Assembly: GCA_021029095.1 (NCBI GenBank)
Contig: JAJOHG010000027.1
Coordinates: forward strand, 124,001-188,000
From: Phellopilus nigrolimitatus
Taxonomy: Eukaryota > Basidiomycota > Agaricomycetes > Hymenochaetales > Hymenochaetaceae
Direction: 5' to 3'
Length of the DNA: 64,000 nucleotides
In this document: positions 12,216 to 23,605 of the stretch, piece after piece
How positions within the stretch are numbered: the stretch's first letter is position 1
Layout of the letters: each line of letters starts with the position of its first letter
Made by a program: the position numbers and the translations under genes
Notes under the pieces: generated by a model
The model's database searches: none
What the model was told of the DNA's origin: nothing
Seen by the model: only the letters and a program-made list of their open reading frames with translations

Positions 12216-13640
12216 ATGGACCTCCAAATTAGCCAGCCAACATCAGCGAGCCGCATGATCGTGAGAGGCCCTCGTTTGCATGTTCACACGGGCATTCGAC
12301 GAGATTCACGGAGTGCAGAGCTCAACGTTGCCACGCAAGGCGGCGGCGCCTCGTCTGCATCCTTCATGTTCGGCGCTGAAGGACGAGAACTTCCCATATC
12401 TCCGGGAACTAAGGGGAAGGGAACCGACCCCGCTGAACGGTCTGGCTCCAGCTTCTTGCTGCAAAGTCAAGTGCAAAGTGGGCTCGACATGGCAAGCCAC
12501 TTTGACGCATTGCTGTGTGCGCAAGAAGGCTCTTACAATCCTCCTAATAACCCACACCTTGACAATGACAACCGTCGCACCTCTCTTATGTACTTTGGAC
12601 CGGTTCCTCAAGATGTTCTAGTCGATTCTGATACCTGGGTCGAAAATGTTGCTCAGGGACGCAACGACGTGCCGCGCTTAGGATTAACAATGACAGAGTT
12701 GGTCCCTGCTGACTCTGGTGGAATTCATATGAACGCCGCACTTTCCTCCATGTCCGTTCCACATGTGGAGATTAACAATTCGCACATGTCCATGCTGCCC
12801 CTTGTACCAGCTTCTGACTTCGAGGATGAACATGAGCGCGGCAATCTCACAGACGACTCGATGCCCGGTCTTCTTTCGGTCTCCGATTCAGATGATGACC
12901 GCGGATGGCTGGATTTTGACACGGACGATTCTATGCCTGGCCTCGAGCCGCTCCCCGACGAGTTCGACGACTTCGTGGACGAGCCGCTCGTAGACACGGA
13001 AGAGGAAGTGGAATCTCACGCGTGTTGGGCAGAGGTGGGCCGCACGCGTTGGATTATGGATTCAGATTCGGAGACGAGCGCGGGCGAGTCGAGTGACGAT
13101 GAGAGCGAGGAAGACGCGAAGTCTCGGGATGCTATGCGCGTAGCGCGCGCAATGCGAAAGAGGCGGAGACGTGTGAGCGGCGCGAGCAGAGCTCCGCCCT
13201 TGCCGTGCTCGATGGCGCCGATGGCGCCACCGTCGTCCCCCGTGCTCCCCTAGCGGCGCGTAACGAATCTAGACGACGCCGCGTATGCCGCCGCGCAGGC
13301 GCGGCTGCGGGACGCGTTGAACCTTCGCTCTCTGGAATTCAAACCGCCTCGCGAGTCTCTCCACGATACCGTGCACCCCGGAGCGCTCTTTGATCGGGTC
13401 ATCGACCATTCTTTAGCGCAGGAGATCTCGCACGCGTTTACACACGATGACTACCGGCGCGAGCTGGCAGAGCTTTCGCGCGCCTGGTTCCGCACATCTC
13501 GACGGTCGTTGTGGATCTCAGGCATTATAGGGTCCCTCGCGGGCGAAGATTTTTTAATCGACGGCGAGGATTATTCTGTTGCTGGCGCGATCGCGAACGA
13601 GAGGGCTGTCCATACAGATCAGCTGGACAGTCGGGTTTGA
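12216..13640 (+). CDS. Unknown acidic protein with one intron
   Basis: I do not recognise this gene. Two in-frame open stretches, separated by a TAG at 13251-13253, become one protein if that TAG is the acceptor of an 81-nt intron (13173-13253, donor GTGAGC). From the first ATG (12216) the product has about 447 residues. The N-terminal half is low in features. Residues near 205-300 are very acidic and carry two copies of the motif DDSMPGL, and a serine/acid run is followed by the basic cluster MRKRRRR. The C-terminal 100 residues after the intron look folded, with LAQEISHAFTHDDYRREL. The acidic stretches and basic patch would suit a nuclear protein, but that is inference. An upstream GTG in frame at 12042 was not chosen. 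Confidence 0.65.
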
Positions 13641-14313
13641 AAATATCTCCAAAGCGCTGATTTCTTGCATTTTCTTCTTTGGTGGCCAGCTGTCTAGTCT
13701 TGATAACATACGTTCAACGAATTCTTCGTTTTAATACTCTACAATCTTGAATGTATACCCTCAGCGTTCTGTATTGAAATGCACTAGATTGCCTTTTCAT
13801 TTTTTGGTGGTAGGCAACGGTTTCTCCCGTAAAACTCCGAAGTCCCGCCGCTCAGACTTCGCATTCAGTTGTTGTTTTCTGGCTGGATGGACCATTGAAC
13901 CCGACGGCTACTAGTGGCAAGGGTATTGAGTACATTTCTATGCATCACCGTGGCGTGGCTGAAGCCACCTGGAGAACCTCTGGCTACTTCTAGCCACACT
14001 GCTCAAGTCGGGGACAAGGGAGAGAACGTACAAATAAAGTTGGAAAAGAGTGTGTTCTGAGGACCCGAAAACTGATACATTGAAGGAAGTCCAAGAATTT
14101 CGCTGAACCAGAACACTATTCGGATATAAAGAGAGAGCCATTGACAAGAGCCACAAAAGCTCGAGATCCAAAAAGGGACAATCGGACCAAACATGGACGG
14201 ACGCAAATCATACCCGCCGAGTTCGACACCGACGCTCGTTCAGGTTCATGAATCACCACCATCCCGACGACGACGCGGTTGACCTGGTTCGCTCAACGTG
14301 AAGCAGCGTGGCA
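13641..14313. other. Intergenic, nothing recognised
   Basis: This holds the 3' end of the unknown acidic gene and the upstream region of MED21. Short frames on the minus strand look like chance. No TATA box or repeat stood out. Confidence 0.5.
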
Positions 14314-15025
14314 ATGCTGCAGGAATTATCGCATATGGACCGTATCACACAGCTGCAAGATGAAATCGAACGAGTTAGTCCATGACCGCGCTCTGCTCGT
14401 GCGCGCTGACACCGACGACGGACGTGATTTTTGGCCTTGGCCGACAGTTGTTGACCATAATGTCCGCCAGCATCGCGTACCTGTGCGCGAAGACGAACTT
14501 CCAGCAAGTTAGCGAAATGATCCCGGTCACGAAGCAGCGTAACCCGGAGAAGGTCGACCCGGCGGAGGTGTTCGAAGGTGCGTTGTCTTCATGTCTTTTC
14601 TACGTAGACCCATCTGACACGAACGGCTCTCTTATTTAGCAAACAAAAAAGAGCTAGTTGCGGACCTCGTCGCGAAGGCTAAACAAGTCGAAGTGCTCAT
14701 CCAGTCGCTGCCCGTGCCCGAATCCGAGGAAGCGCAGGTTCGTGCAAACTCGCGGCGTTCGTCGCATTCGCGTATTCATCTCTCGTGACACTTTGCAGGC
14801 CTTGAGATTCCAAAAGCTAGAAGATGAGATGCAGGAGGCGAACGAAGGGTACGTCGCAGCCCTGAACAGAGCTAGTGAGCATAACTTGTACTGCAACTTG
14901 CTTGCAAAAAGCATTTCCTGACGCATTCTAATTTCTCTCCCCCAGAGGATTTGCATGCTCAGGTGTCCGACGTCCTGCGTGAGATGCTGGACGAGCCAGA
15001 ACTACCGAGAGTGACTCCTGTATGA
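14314..15025 (+). CDS. MED21: Mediator complex subunit 21 (Srb7)
   Basis: MED21 is a middle-module subunit of the RNA polymerase II Mediator complex and pairs with MED7 through coiled coils. Five exons (14314-14373, 14448-14577, 14640-14737, 14799-14874, 14946-15025) join in phase to give 147 residues, the usual size. The start region has MDRITQLQDEIE. Next come the LLTIMSASIAYL helix and the family's central VDPAEVFE...LVADLVAKAKQ and VEVLIQSLP segments, followed by a long C-terminal coiled coil. The first donor is GTTAGT, weaker than its neighbours. An in-frame ATG at 14335 (MDRIT...) is the more usual family start, so the first seven residues are uncertain. The gene converges on the cullin gene, whose stop is 160 bp away. 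Confidence 0.93.
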
Positions 15026-15188
15026 CAACCCACCGCGATTGCATTGACGGGCCACGGTGTCGGGTTCACTTCTCTTTTTATCTCAGGATGCTGCTTTTCC
15101 CTAACTTTAAAATATGTATACAAGCTATTGTCAAGTAATGTACACTACATGTCTACAATACACACCACTGTCTGTGTACGTGCGAAGC

Positions 15189-18100
15189 TCACGCAACATA
15201 CACATACACATTCTGTTCATCCTCGTCTCTTTTCATGTACTCCGCGCCAATTAGGTATTCGAAGCGCGCCTTGATCATGGAGACGTCCGGCTTGAAGTGA
15301 GCCTTCACAGCATCAACAGTCGCAGTGATGAGCGCCTGGTGACTCATCGTCTTCCTCGCCTTCATTGTGCGCACGATCGCCGCGTCGAGGTACGCCCTCC
15401 GGTCGCCTTCGATAGCGCTCTGCATCTTAATCGACTCTTCAGGCTGCGAGAATTATTCCAATCTCAGCAATCGAAATTGTATGATCCATGATCAGAAGAA
15501 ACGAAGAAGACACGCACCGTCTCCTTCGCCTGGATAGAGTTAATGTGCACACGCGCCCGCGGGTCCGTGAAGTCTTTGTTGAACACGAAGACGTCGGTAT
15601 CAGCGACGTCCCGCCCCACGGGGCGCTTCAGCAGCACCTTCTTTTTCCCGCACGCAAGCGACTGCAGCGTGCGCTGCAGCTCCGCAGTATCTGTACGCCA
15701 TTAGACCAATAAAATATTATCCTCGATATTTCACGACTTGCAACTCACCCATGCGCGTCTGTGTCTTGATGTCAAGGAACCCAATCTCGTCTTCGTCATT
15801 GAACAGCAGTAGCACGAGCGCTTGATGCAAGCTGACTGAAAGCTCTTTCTCACCCGCCGCAAAACGTCCACGTAGCGACGCCGTCCCGAGCGCGTGGTCG
15901 AAGTCTAGTTTGCGCCCCTGGTGCTTATTCTTGTAAAATGTCGCGTACTTCGAGAGGTCGGCTTGCATCTACAAGCGATTGGTTATATAACAAAGTGAGA
16001 GGCGAGGGAGGAAGAGACGCACCGTGGATGGTAAAAGTGCTTCTTCCTTCTGCTTCGCAGTGAACGGCCAGCTCGAGCGCTGAAGGACCATGACAGAAAG
16101 GTTCTGTGCCGAACCCCGGCCGATGTCACGTTCGTGGAACTCGCCCAGGAAGTCCCGCGACAACGCCAGATCGCGGAACATGTCGTTGCCCATGCCGAAC
16201 TCGGGATCGTAGTCTGCAGACCAGTAAGTGCTTGAACAATTATGAGAGACAATATAAACGACGAACGGTCTTTAAGCTTCTTCAGCACCGACTTTTCAAA
16301 GTCGTCTGACGCACTGCGTTGCAGAAGGAGCCGCTTCGCTAACGCACGGTGGTAGAACGTCCTGAACACATCCTTGTCTAAACATCCCAAAATTCCATAC
16401 TCAGGCTTCGCACACAAAACAGACGAGAGCATGCACTTACCCTGTGTGAAGCTATACAGGCCGAGCACAGCGTCAAGCTTGGCTGCGAAGTCCGCGTCAC
16501 TCGCGTCCTTCTGGCCGCGGCGCATCTCGCGGTCGAGGTACTTTGCGATCATCTCTGCGGGCGTGTTTCTGCGCGCGCGGAAACCGGTCGCGAACGCATC
16601 AGTCGCTGCGTGTATGAACTGCTTGTTGGCGACGCGCGCAGATGTGCCTGCGGTGCCCGGCCCTGCGGTGGGCGCGTCGGAGAAAGCTTCGGGAAGCGCT
16701 GCGTCTATGAAACCCTTGAACTCGAGTAGCCGGTCGACCATCTCATCATCGTGCGCCTTGTCGCTCACGATGCTGACCACTTTGTTCTGAAAAACAGGTC
16801 AGAAAGGCGGCGCAGACGAGGTCACGCAAAATCGACGGTCTTACGTGAACATGAACCTTGAAAGCGTCGCAGAGAAGCTTGAGGCCGTCTACACGCGCGA
16901 AAAGGTCGTACATTCTCTTCAGCCCTTCCGTGTCCTTTCCGTCCACTGTCGTAACGATGCCGAGACTGAGCCACCGCAGACGTCCTTCCAGTAATGACTT
17001 TTCCGTCGCCTTAAACACATCCGACCAATCCGACTCAAAATTCGCAAGAACTTCGCGTGAACGCACTCGCTCCTCTTCGATGCGCTCGAAGCAGTTTACC
17101 AGGAAATTACCGCGCTCTTCCTTGAGCAGGACAGCCAGGCGCTCCGATTCGTCCGTATAGAAAGACCGCGTTGCTTCGACATAGGTCTTGAGGAAGTAAT
17201 CCCCGAAAAGTGAGTAGTCGTTAAGAATACCGACAAGGTTTATAACTGTCGGACGCTGCAGGTGCGGGGCTCTTTGGACATTTCAGTGGGAGTTTTTGAC
17301 GGCTTACAGAAAGGGAAGCTATTTTACCTCTCACGACGCTCCCAGTTTGCCCATTCCTTCACAGCTTCAACCAAGTCGAAGGATATTTTCCCGAACTGGA
17401 GGACATGTGCCTTGAACAACTGCATAGCCAATTGTCTGCCATTCATTGCGTTCAACTACCAGAAAAGAAATTATGAGTGCAGCTCACCGTACGCAAAGCA
17501 TGCCCGGTTTCTGGAGCACGAATACGCGGTCAAGGTAGGTCAGGAGGGTCTCGAGGAGCCGCACGCTCCCATCGAACCAAGTAGATGCGTCGACGAACTC
17601 GTTGAGCAAGTCCATCTTCTTCGACTCATTGAGCGAAATCAAGTGTTTAGTTATATTCACAGCAGCTTCTTTGAGTTCGAATAGGAGCTTGTCGTAAATC
17701 CATTGGCCCTTGCCCGCGACAAGGACCGTTGTACGTGTGGCTTGGAATATATTCTCGTACACAAACGAGTTTGTGCTAACATTCTGGAGCATGTGGGGCT
17801 GTGGCCGGGTCAAAACCGCGTGTATAGCCTTGTGGATAACGGGGAGCAATGTATTGAGGTAGTGCTCTGGCATGTCATTTTCTATGTATTCAACAAGAAT
17901 GAGCCGAAAGCAAAACACCCAACAGACATTGGCTACGCACCAAGGGGTGGTTCGATCGTGAGCTGCAACACACCGCCCGCCAGGCCATCATCACTATCTG
18001 TCGCCGTCTGCTTTCCCTTCCCTTTATCCCGCACTCTGTTGACGGAAGTAGAGTGGTCCAAGTCACCCGCGAGTCTTGCCGTCTTTCGTGGGGGGCTTCC

Positions 18101-18238
18101 AGTACTTGCAGTCTTTCGTATTACATTCGTATCTACCGTGACAGAGAGCCTTGGTTTGTATTCCGAGAGACCCTTGGTTTTGGATGGGAAGTTCAGAAGA
18201 TTGACTATATCCAAGGTTGAAGCGGTCATGGTCGACAT
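15189..18238 (-). CDS. CUL4: Cullin, CUL4 type
   Basis: This is the scaffold of a cullin-RING ubiquitin ligase: the N-terminal repeats carry substrate adaptors and the C-terminus carries the RING protein. On the minus strand many exons read as a complete cullin. They include a linker exon starting MSTMTASTLDIVN, cullin repeats with NDMPEHYLNTLLPVI, the cullin-homology segment FTQGK...DKDVFRTFYHRALAKRLLL, and SASDDFEKSVLKKLK. The C-terminal winged helix has the neddylation context LDAAIVRTMKARKTMSH, with the acceptor Lys in MKARK, and ends VYVYVA. YDPEFGMGNDMF and the neddylation-site wording match the CUL4 branch better than CUL1 or CUL3, so the likely partner is DDB1. The start at 18238 is the first ATG after a non-ATG open stretch. 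Confidence 0.88.
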
Positions 18239-19236
18239 TATAGTTGTCGATGAGCAAGAGACCACGAACTGCTAACCAAGCATGGTACATTACTTACGTA
18301 ATCCAAATGATCCACTGAGAGTATGAAACAATAGAAATTGTATTAACTACATAACTTATGAATGCAAGAGCAGTATATCACGGACACGAGTAGTAAGAAA
18401 TATTACGGGGGAAATAAAGCTGCGGCTAAGCTCAGCAGACTCAGGCGGCAAGTGATGAGTATGCTGAGTCCCACGGCGACATGTTCGCGTTTATTAACAT
18501 AAGTAAGGAGCAAAAGGTCTCGGTAATCCTTGCAAGTAATGAAAGAGAATGAAGTGAGTACCGTGTCAAGACACTCTTGAGCAATCTTGCAAATGTTTAA
18601 ATCGCGAAAGGGCATGGCCGACAGAAATCATAGAAATACAGTATTTTGCTGTGCAAGCAGTACGTCTATAGTTTTCAGTAAGAAGGGATATTAGCGTTCG
18701 CGAAGACCTTGCCAGTGTTCGTAGTGCAAATAAGCAGGCATCGTGGTGTCAGATTCATAAATCGAGTTTGCAATTCAACATCAGCATTGGGTAAGCAGAG
18801 CATTTAAACGAGATAGTAGTTGAACGGAGAGTGTTCCCAGAAATAGTTAATTACTTCAAAAGAAATGTCTGCCATTTCAGATGTCCGCTCCGTGCCAATG
18901 CTGTGTGGGTTTTCAAAGAGGGCTGAAGAGTCACGGTAGCAAGTTCTTTTCAGTCCTAGATCAGTTTCAGCACGTTGTCCGATGCTCCTGAGAAATATCC
19001 GAGCTCGTGCGTAGGTGGTCTTCATGTCGGCAACAGGCGGTACGGCGGAAGGAAAGCGCGAATTTGTGACTGAAACGCGTCAAGACGCGGTTGTGGCGAG
19101 TGTTCTGAATGGGGAGACCGTGATGCCACTTCCGGTCAGTGGACGACTGCCACAGTCACAGTGGCCGCGGAGCCAAGCCAATGCCACCTGACCGTTATGT
19201 CCGAGCCAAATCTCCTCTTTACCACCCACCACTACC
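18239..19236. other. Divergent promoter region
   Basis: About 1 kb separates the divergent starts of the cullin and CNNM genes. It should hold both promoters. I saw no clear TATA box, and the short frames here look like chance. Confidence 0.5.
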
Positions 19237-21550
19237 ATGCCGAGGACATCGTCGCACGTTGTCGTGCTATCAATTTTTCGCGCGCTGTACAAGCTGAGCA
19301 GCGCCGTCGCGTCCCCGACTGCTCGGGACCGCGACAATCGCTAAAGAGGAGCCAGAGGAAACCCCAGGGTCGTCGGGTTTCTGGATAAAACTTATACTGA
19401 GCTGTGGTCTTGTACTTCTTGGAGGCGTATTTGCAGGGTGAGTTTCTAGGAAAATGATATTAGGCGTTGCTGAAGAATTGCCTCCGAACATGCCAGCTTG
19501 ACAATCGGCCTTATGGGTCTCGATGAGCTTCATCTTCGCGTCCTGTCTATGGCGTCGGACGACGACTGTGGAAAGAAGGAACGCCAAAAAAGGTTAGAAA
19601 GCAGCAGCGTCGATATTTGAACATGACGAAATAATAATGATCCTCAGTTCTCAAACTCCTCAGGAGAGGGCGTCATTGGGTTCTTGTCGTACGTGTTTTG
19701 TACTGGCATTAAGAGCATACGTCTAAACGTGTCCTTTAGGTTTTGCTCCTGGGAAATGTGGTGAGCATATGTGAAGGATTGTGTCAGGTTCTCGAGAAGT
19801 TACTCACACATCACAGATTGTCAACGAAAGTTTGCCTATATTCTTGGATAGCGCTGTAAGTGCTTGTGTCGCGTAAAAGAGATTTGGAATAAACTAATAT
19901 ACTACAGATTGGTGGTGGGATAGCAGCCGTGGTTATCTCGACTGCGTTGATAGGTGAATTTTCAAGGCGTATTTCCTTCGTTTGACATACTTAAACGACT
20001 TCATTGCAGTTGTCTTTGGGTTGGTCTTCTCGATTATCGTCTTATACTTTTCGAAGGCTGACTTTCATTAATTTATTGCCTTGGATTCCAGAGAGTGAGT
20101 TTATATCTATATTCTACATGACCTATCTGACTGACTTCATGATTTGAAGGGTTATCCCTCAAGCTGTATGTGCACGTTACGGGCTAGCCATCGGTGCCAA
20201 ATGCTCCATACTTGTTCTCAGCCTTATGTATATCTTCGGTACGCTCGACCATTTCGCAGGATCGCTGCTCTGTAACTTAGCTGCATTCACAGCGCCCATC
20301 GCCTGGCCGATCGCGAAGCTACTCGATTATGTGCTCGGCGCGGATGAGGAACACACGTACAAGAAAGCCGAATTGCGCTCGTTCCTCCAGTTCCACCGTC
20401 AGGGCGAGGAGCCGCTGCGGGACGACGAGATCAAGATCCTCAATGGTGTACTGGAGCTGAATATGAAAAGTATCGTGGAAACTATGACACCTATGCAGGA
20501 CGTCATGACGCTCAGCTCGGATGCGATCATGGACCACGCGCTCGTGGATAAGATGTACGTTTGTCATTTGTAATCTCTCAGGGACCAGATGTTAATCAGA
20601 ATCTGACGTGGAAAGCTTGGTGAGCGGCTATTCTCGCTTTCCTGTGCATGAAAGTGGCAAGCCGCACGCATACATGGGTCTGCTTCTCATAAAGAATGTT
20701 CGTCTTTTGTGTCCCTTTGTTAAGTCTCCTCTAAATGAGTCGTTGTTTGGTCTTTAGCTTCTCAAATATGATCCCGAAGACAAGAAACGAGTTTCAGATT
20801 TCTCGCTATCTATCTTACCCGAAGCAAATCCGGAGATCAACTGTTTCCAAGCCCTTGATTACTTGTGAGCTTTCCCTTTGTTTTATCGTGCACCCTAATT
20901 GAAGAGTGTCTATATTTTGCTAGTCAAACTGGTACGTATCGGATAAGCTTGAAGTGTTCTTTGCATGGTTAATTGAGACTGTATAGGACGTGCCCATTTG
21001 CTTCTTGTGAGCAACACGCCCGGTGTTCCCGGAGGCGCGCTCGGCGTCGTAACTCTGGAAGGTATGTTATGACCGACGCGTATGTGCTTCAAGCTTATTT
21101 GAATTCTTTTTACCAGATATCATCGAGGAGATCATCGCTGAGGAGATCGTCGACGAGTTTGACCGCTACGAAGACAACCAGTCAAAGAAGGCGGCGAAGC
21201 GTAGGGGGACCGCAGCGGTCATGAAAGGGTGAATCATCCTTTTCTTCCTTCTCTTTGGCGCCCTTATTTTCTGACCTAACTCACACATCACCGTTATTCT
21301 CTTTTTTTTACACAGGATTGTCGAGCACGTCAAACGACACGGAACCGTTTCAGCATTCGATTCTACTCATGAACACGACGGGACCGCGCCGCCAAATGGT
21401 CGCAGCAAGACTGCAGCCGACGGTGCGTCATTGCACGAATCGGGTTTCGAGGGGAACGAGCAGGGGACTGACACAACAAATTCGCGCGCGCCAACGCCGG
21501 GCCCAGGCGCAAACTATGGGGCAACAATAAGTGTGTCTCCAACCTTATAA
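19237..21550 (+). CDS. CNNM/Mam3-type membrane transporter with CBS pair
   Basis: This family of DUF21 plus CBS-pair proteins (yeast Mam3, animal CNNM) works in divalent-metal homeostasis, in yeast at the vacuole. Read through the introns, the DUF21 part gives LTIGLMGLDELHLRVLS, LKLLRRGRHWVLV and IPQAVCARYGLAIG. The soluble part gives YKKAELRSFLQFH, ILNGVLELNMKSIVETMTP and the CBS segments SGYSRFPVHESGKPH and PGGALGVVTLEDIIEEII. It ends in a polar tail with stop TAA 21548-21550. An exon of only eight bases (20924-20931) is needed to encode FQTG between the CBS segments. The 5' end is problematic: ATG 19237 opens a signal-like frame that stops at about 19341, while the next coding frame is shifted by one base. 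Confidence 0.88.
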
Positions 21551-21935
21551 GATACTCCGCATTCATGATTGTCGAGCATCGAGAGAAGTAGGCAATCTGG
21601 GGTAAACCATTTTTTTGAGTCGGGGTTTTTTATGGTTAAAAGCTTTCATTGTTCGTCTGCATTTTGCCTGTTCTGCACAATCCATGTAAATTACCTACAA
21701 TCTTGTTCATCGCCTTTTTCATCATGTAAGTTTTGGGGAGACGCCATAGAACTTGAACTGGTCCTAAGTATTGAAATCGTTTGCCGTAGCGGAGTCCGTT
21801 CGAATTCACTGGTACAGAGGCGATTTCTTTCATATTGTTAGAGAAGTCTCCATGGATCGACGTATACACGGCTCTATTAGCTCAGCGCATTTTTAAAAGA
21901 CCGGCATCAGGACCAAAGAGTCATGCGATGAGGTT
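21551..21935. other. Short convergent intergenic region
   Basis: This lies between the 3' ends of the CNNM gene (+) and the ChaC gene (-). The base mix is AT-rich, as in a UTR, and I saw nothing else. Confidence 0.5.
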
Positions 21936-23253
21936 CTACGTGGTGCTGTGCCCAAGGTTCGGTATGCGGTCTAATGTATCCTTGTCTAGCTCTTTGACTC
22001 TTTTCTGAGGAAGGAAAAAAGATAGGATGAGAAAACAAGCACAAAACAAGAGAACTGGAGTTATGACATACCTCTAGTGCAAACAAGTGCGAGTCGAAGC
22101 TCTCCGGCGCGAGTTTGCGCACTGAGCCCGCAAGCTCGTATAGGTAGTCCTTACGGCGGACGTGGTCAGCAAAATTAGGTCATTACGACCGGACGAGTTT
22201 AGGCTCTCCGAGCAGTGCATACCATATTCTTCCCTGAGGGTCCGACGGAGCTGAATATACGCTGAGCAAGGTCTTCTATTGTCTGCGAGCCGACTATTGT
22301 TTCGATTTAGTACCGGAAATGTTAGAACGGCTAGGACGTAGATGGATAGTACTGACTGAACGATGGATTTTCTGGTTTGCCAACATAGGTCTGTACAAAG
22401 AAGAAAAGTCATCAGAAAGACAGAACTTAAATGAGGCTAGCGTGTGCACGTACAGTTGCCTAGCAAAAAGAAAGCAAAAGAAAAGAGCATGAGTTGAGGT
22501 TAAGAATAAATACCGACGTAATTACTCCTGATATGACAACTTTCTCTTGTCCGTTTTCAATGCCGAAGACATCGACGTATTCTATTGTATAACCGTCTTT
22601 TTCCCGGTAATCTGGGTAGGACAAATAGAGGTTCGGCGTTGATTACGATTTGCGTATGGATGCCATGTCGACGTTTACCTAAATATTTTCGTACATCTTC
22701 TGCATGTACAGGATCCAAGGTATATGCGATACCTGGGCAGATGCGAATTAATTTCTGATCTTTGGGCAGCGATAGTTAGCCTACCCCAGACAATGTCTTC
22801 CTCGGGGAAAGCATCCTAGAGGCGCAGGAATCAGTATTGATGAAACTACAGTATAAAATTGCGACTCACCGAAGCAGAAAAACGGTCCCAGTCTTCCTTA
22901 TGTATGAGCGTAACCACTCTCCCTGGATTCTGGATTCAGTCACCGTTAGAAATCTGCCTATCCTTAGAACAATGGGCTCTCTAAACTTCAGGGGTCCCTC
23001 GATGATCGTGCGATTTCTGTGCAAATCGGCGAACGTATCCCTTCAGAAATCCCGGGGCTGGAGCATAATGTTACTTTCTCATCGAGTGGAATGGCTACAT
23101 GACAGCTTGCTTTGCTTGATCGCGTGTGGCGGAGGCTAATTAAAGGCTCTGTATAATTTTGCGCATTTAGACGCTCATATGGAGAATGTCTACCTTCCAG
23201 ATAAGAGAGCCGTATCCAAAGACGATATACGGTTTGGGTTCGGTTGATGTCAT
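21936..23253 (-). CDS. ChaC-type gamma-glutamylcyclotransferase
   Basis: ChaC enzymes degrade glutathione in the cytosol to 5-oxoproline and cysteinylglycine. ATG at 23253 gives MTSTEPKPYIVFGYGSLIW, whose YGSL loop is the family signature that binds the gamma-glutamyl group. Later exons on the minus strand give LKGYVRRFAQKSHDHRGTPE, GRVVTLIHKEDWDRFSAS, DAFPEEDIVWG, GIAYTLDPVHAEDVRKYL, REKDGYTIEYVDVFG and YELAGSVRKLAPESFDSHL. The last exon reads KRVKELDKDTLDRIPNLG and the stop is at 21936-21938. The Glu of REKDGY fits the conserved catalytic region. There are six or more short introns. Family identity is secure; individual exon edges were not all fixed. Confidence 0.9.
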
Positions 23254-23605
23254 GGAGATGAAGGTGCTTTTGGAGTGAAAGAGACTTGAGATTTCAAGAC
23301 GGCGGCTCGGTCCCAGTCGGTTCGGAGCGCGCAAGTACTCACGCCACTTCATTTCACGTCAGTATCTTTTCAATTCCTACAGAATTTCAGCCATACTTGA
23401 AGTCATGAAAGCACGCATTTTTCGACTGAATCATCGCCATTACTTTGCGTTTCCGAGCCTTGCCTGACTTGGGTGAAATCTGGTTTGCATTGCTGACATA
23501 AGGCCTCATTGCGCCGTTTTGCCGACGTGACGCCGCCGGCGTCTTGCTTGCACTCGTACAACACCGTGCACGCTACAGCGACGAGGAGCACGCCGAGGAA
23601 TAGCC
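23254..23605. other. Divergent promoter region, ChaC and PSD1
   Basis: This is a short upstream region shared by the divergent ChaC and PSD1 genes. I recognised no regulatory motif. Confidence 0.5.

Noticed and set aside
13251..13253. TAG that seems to end the 12.2-kb gene
   Set aside because: It is best read as the acceptor of an 81-nt intron, because the same frame continues with good coding sequence and a GTGAGC donor lies at 13173.
15983..16780. 265-codon continuous minus-strand frame as a separate gene
   Set aside because: It begins inside cullin exons and reads through an intron into the wrong frame; cullin splicing explains the region.
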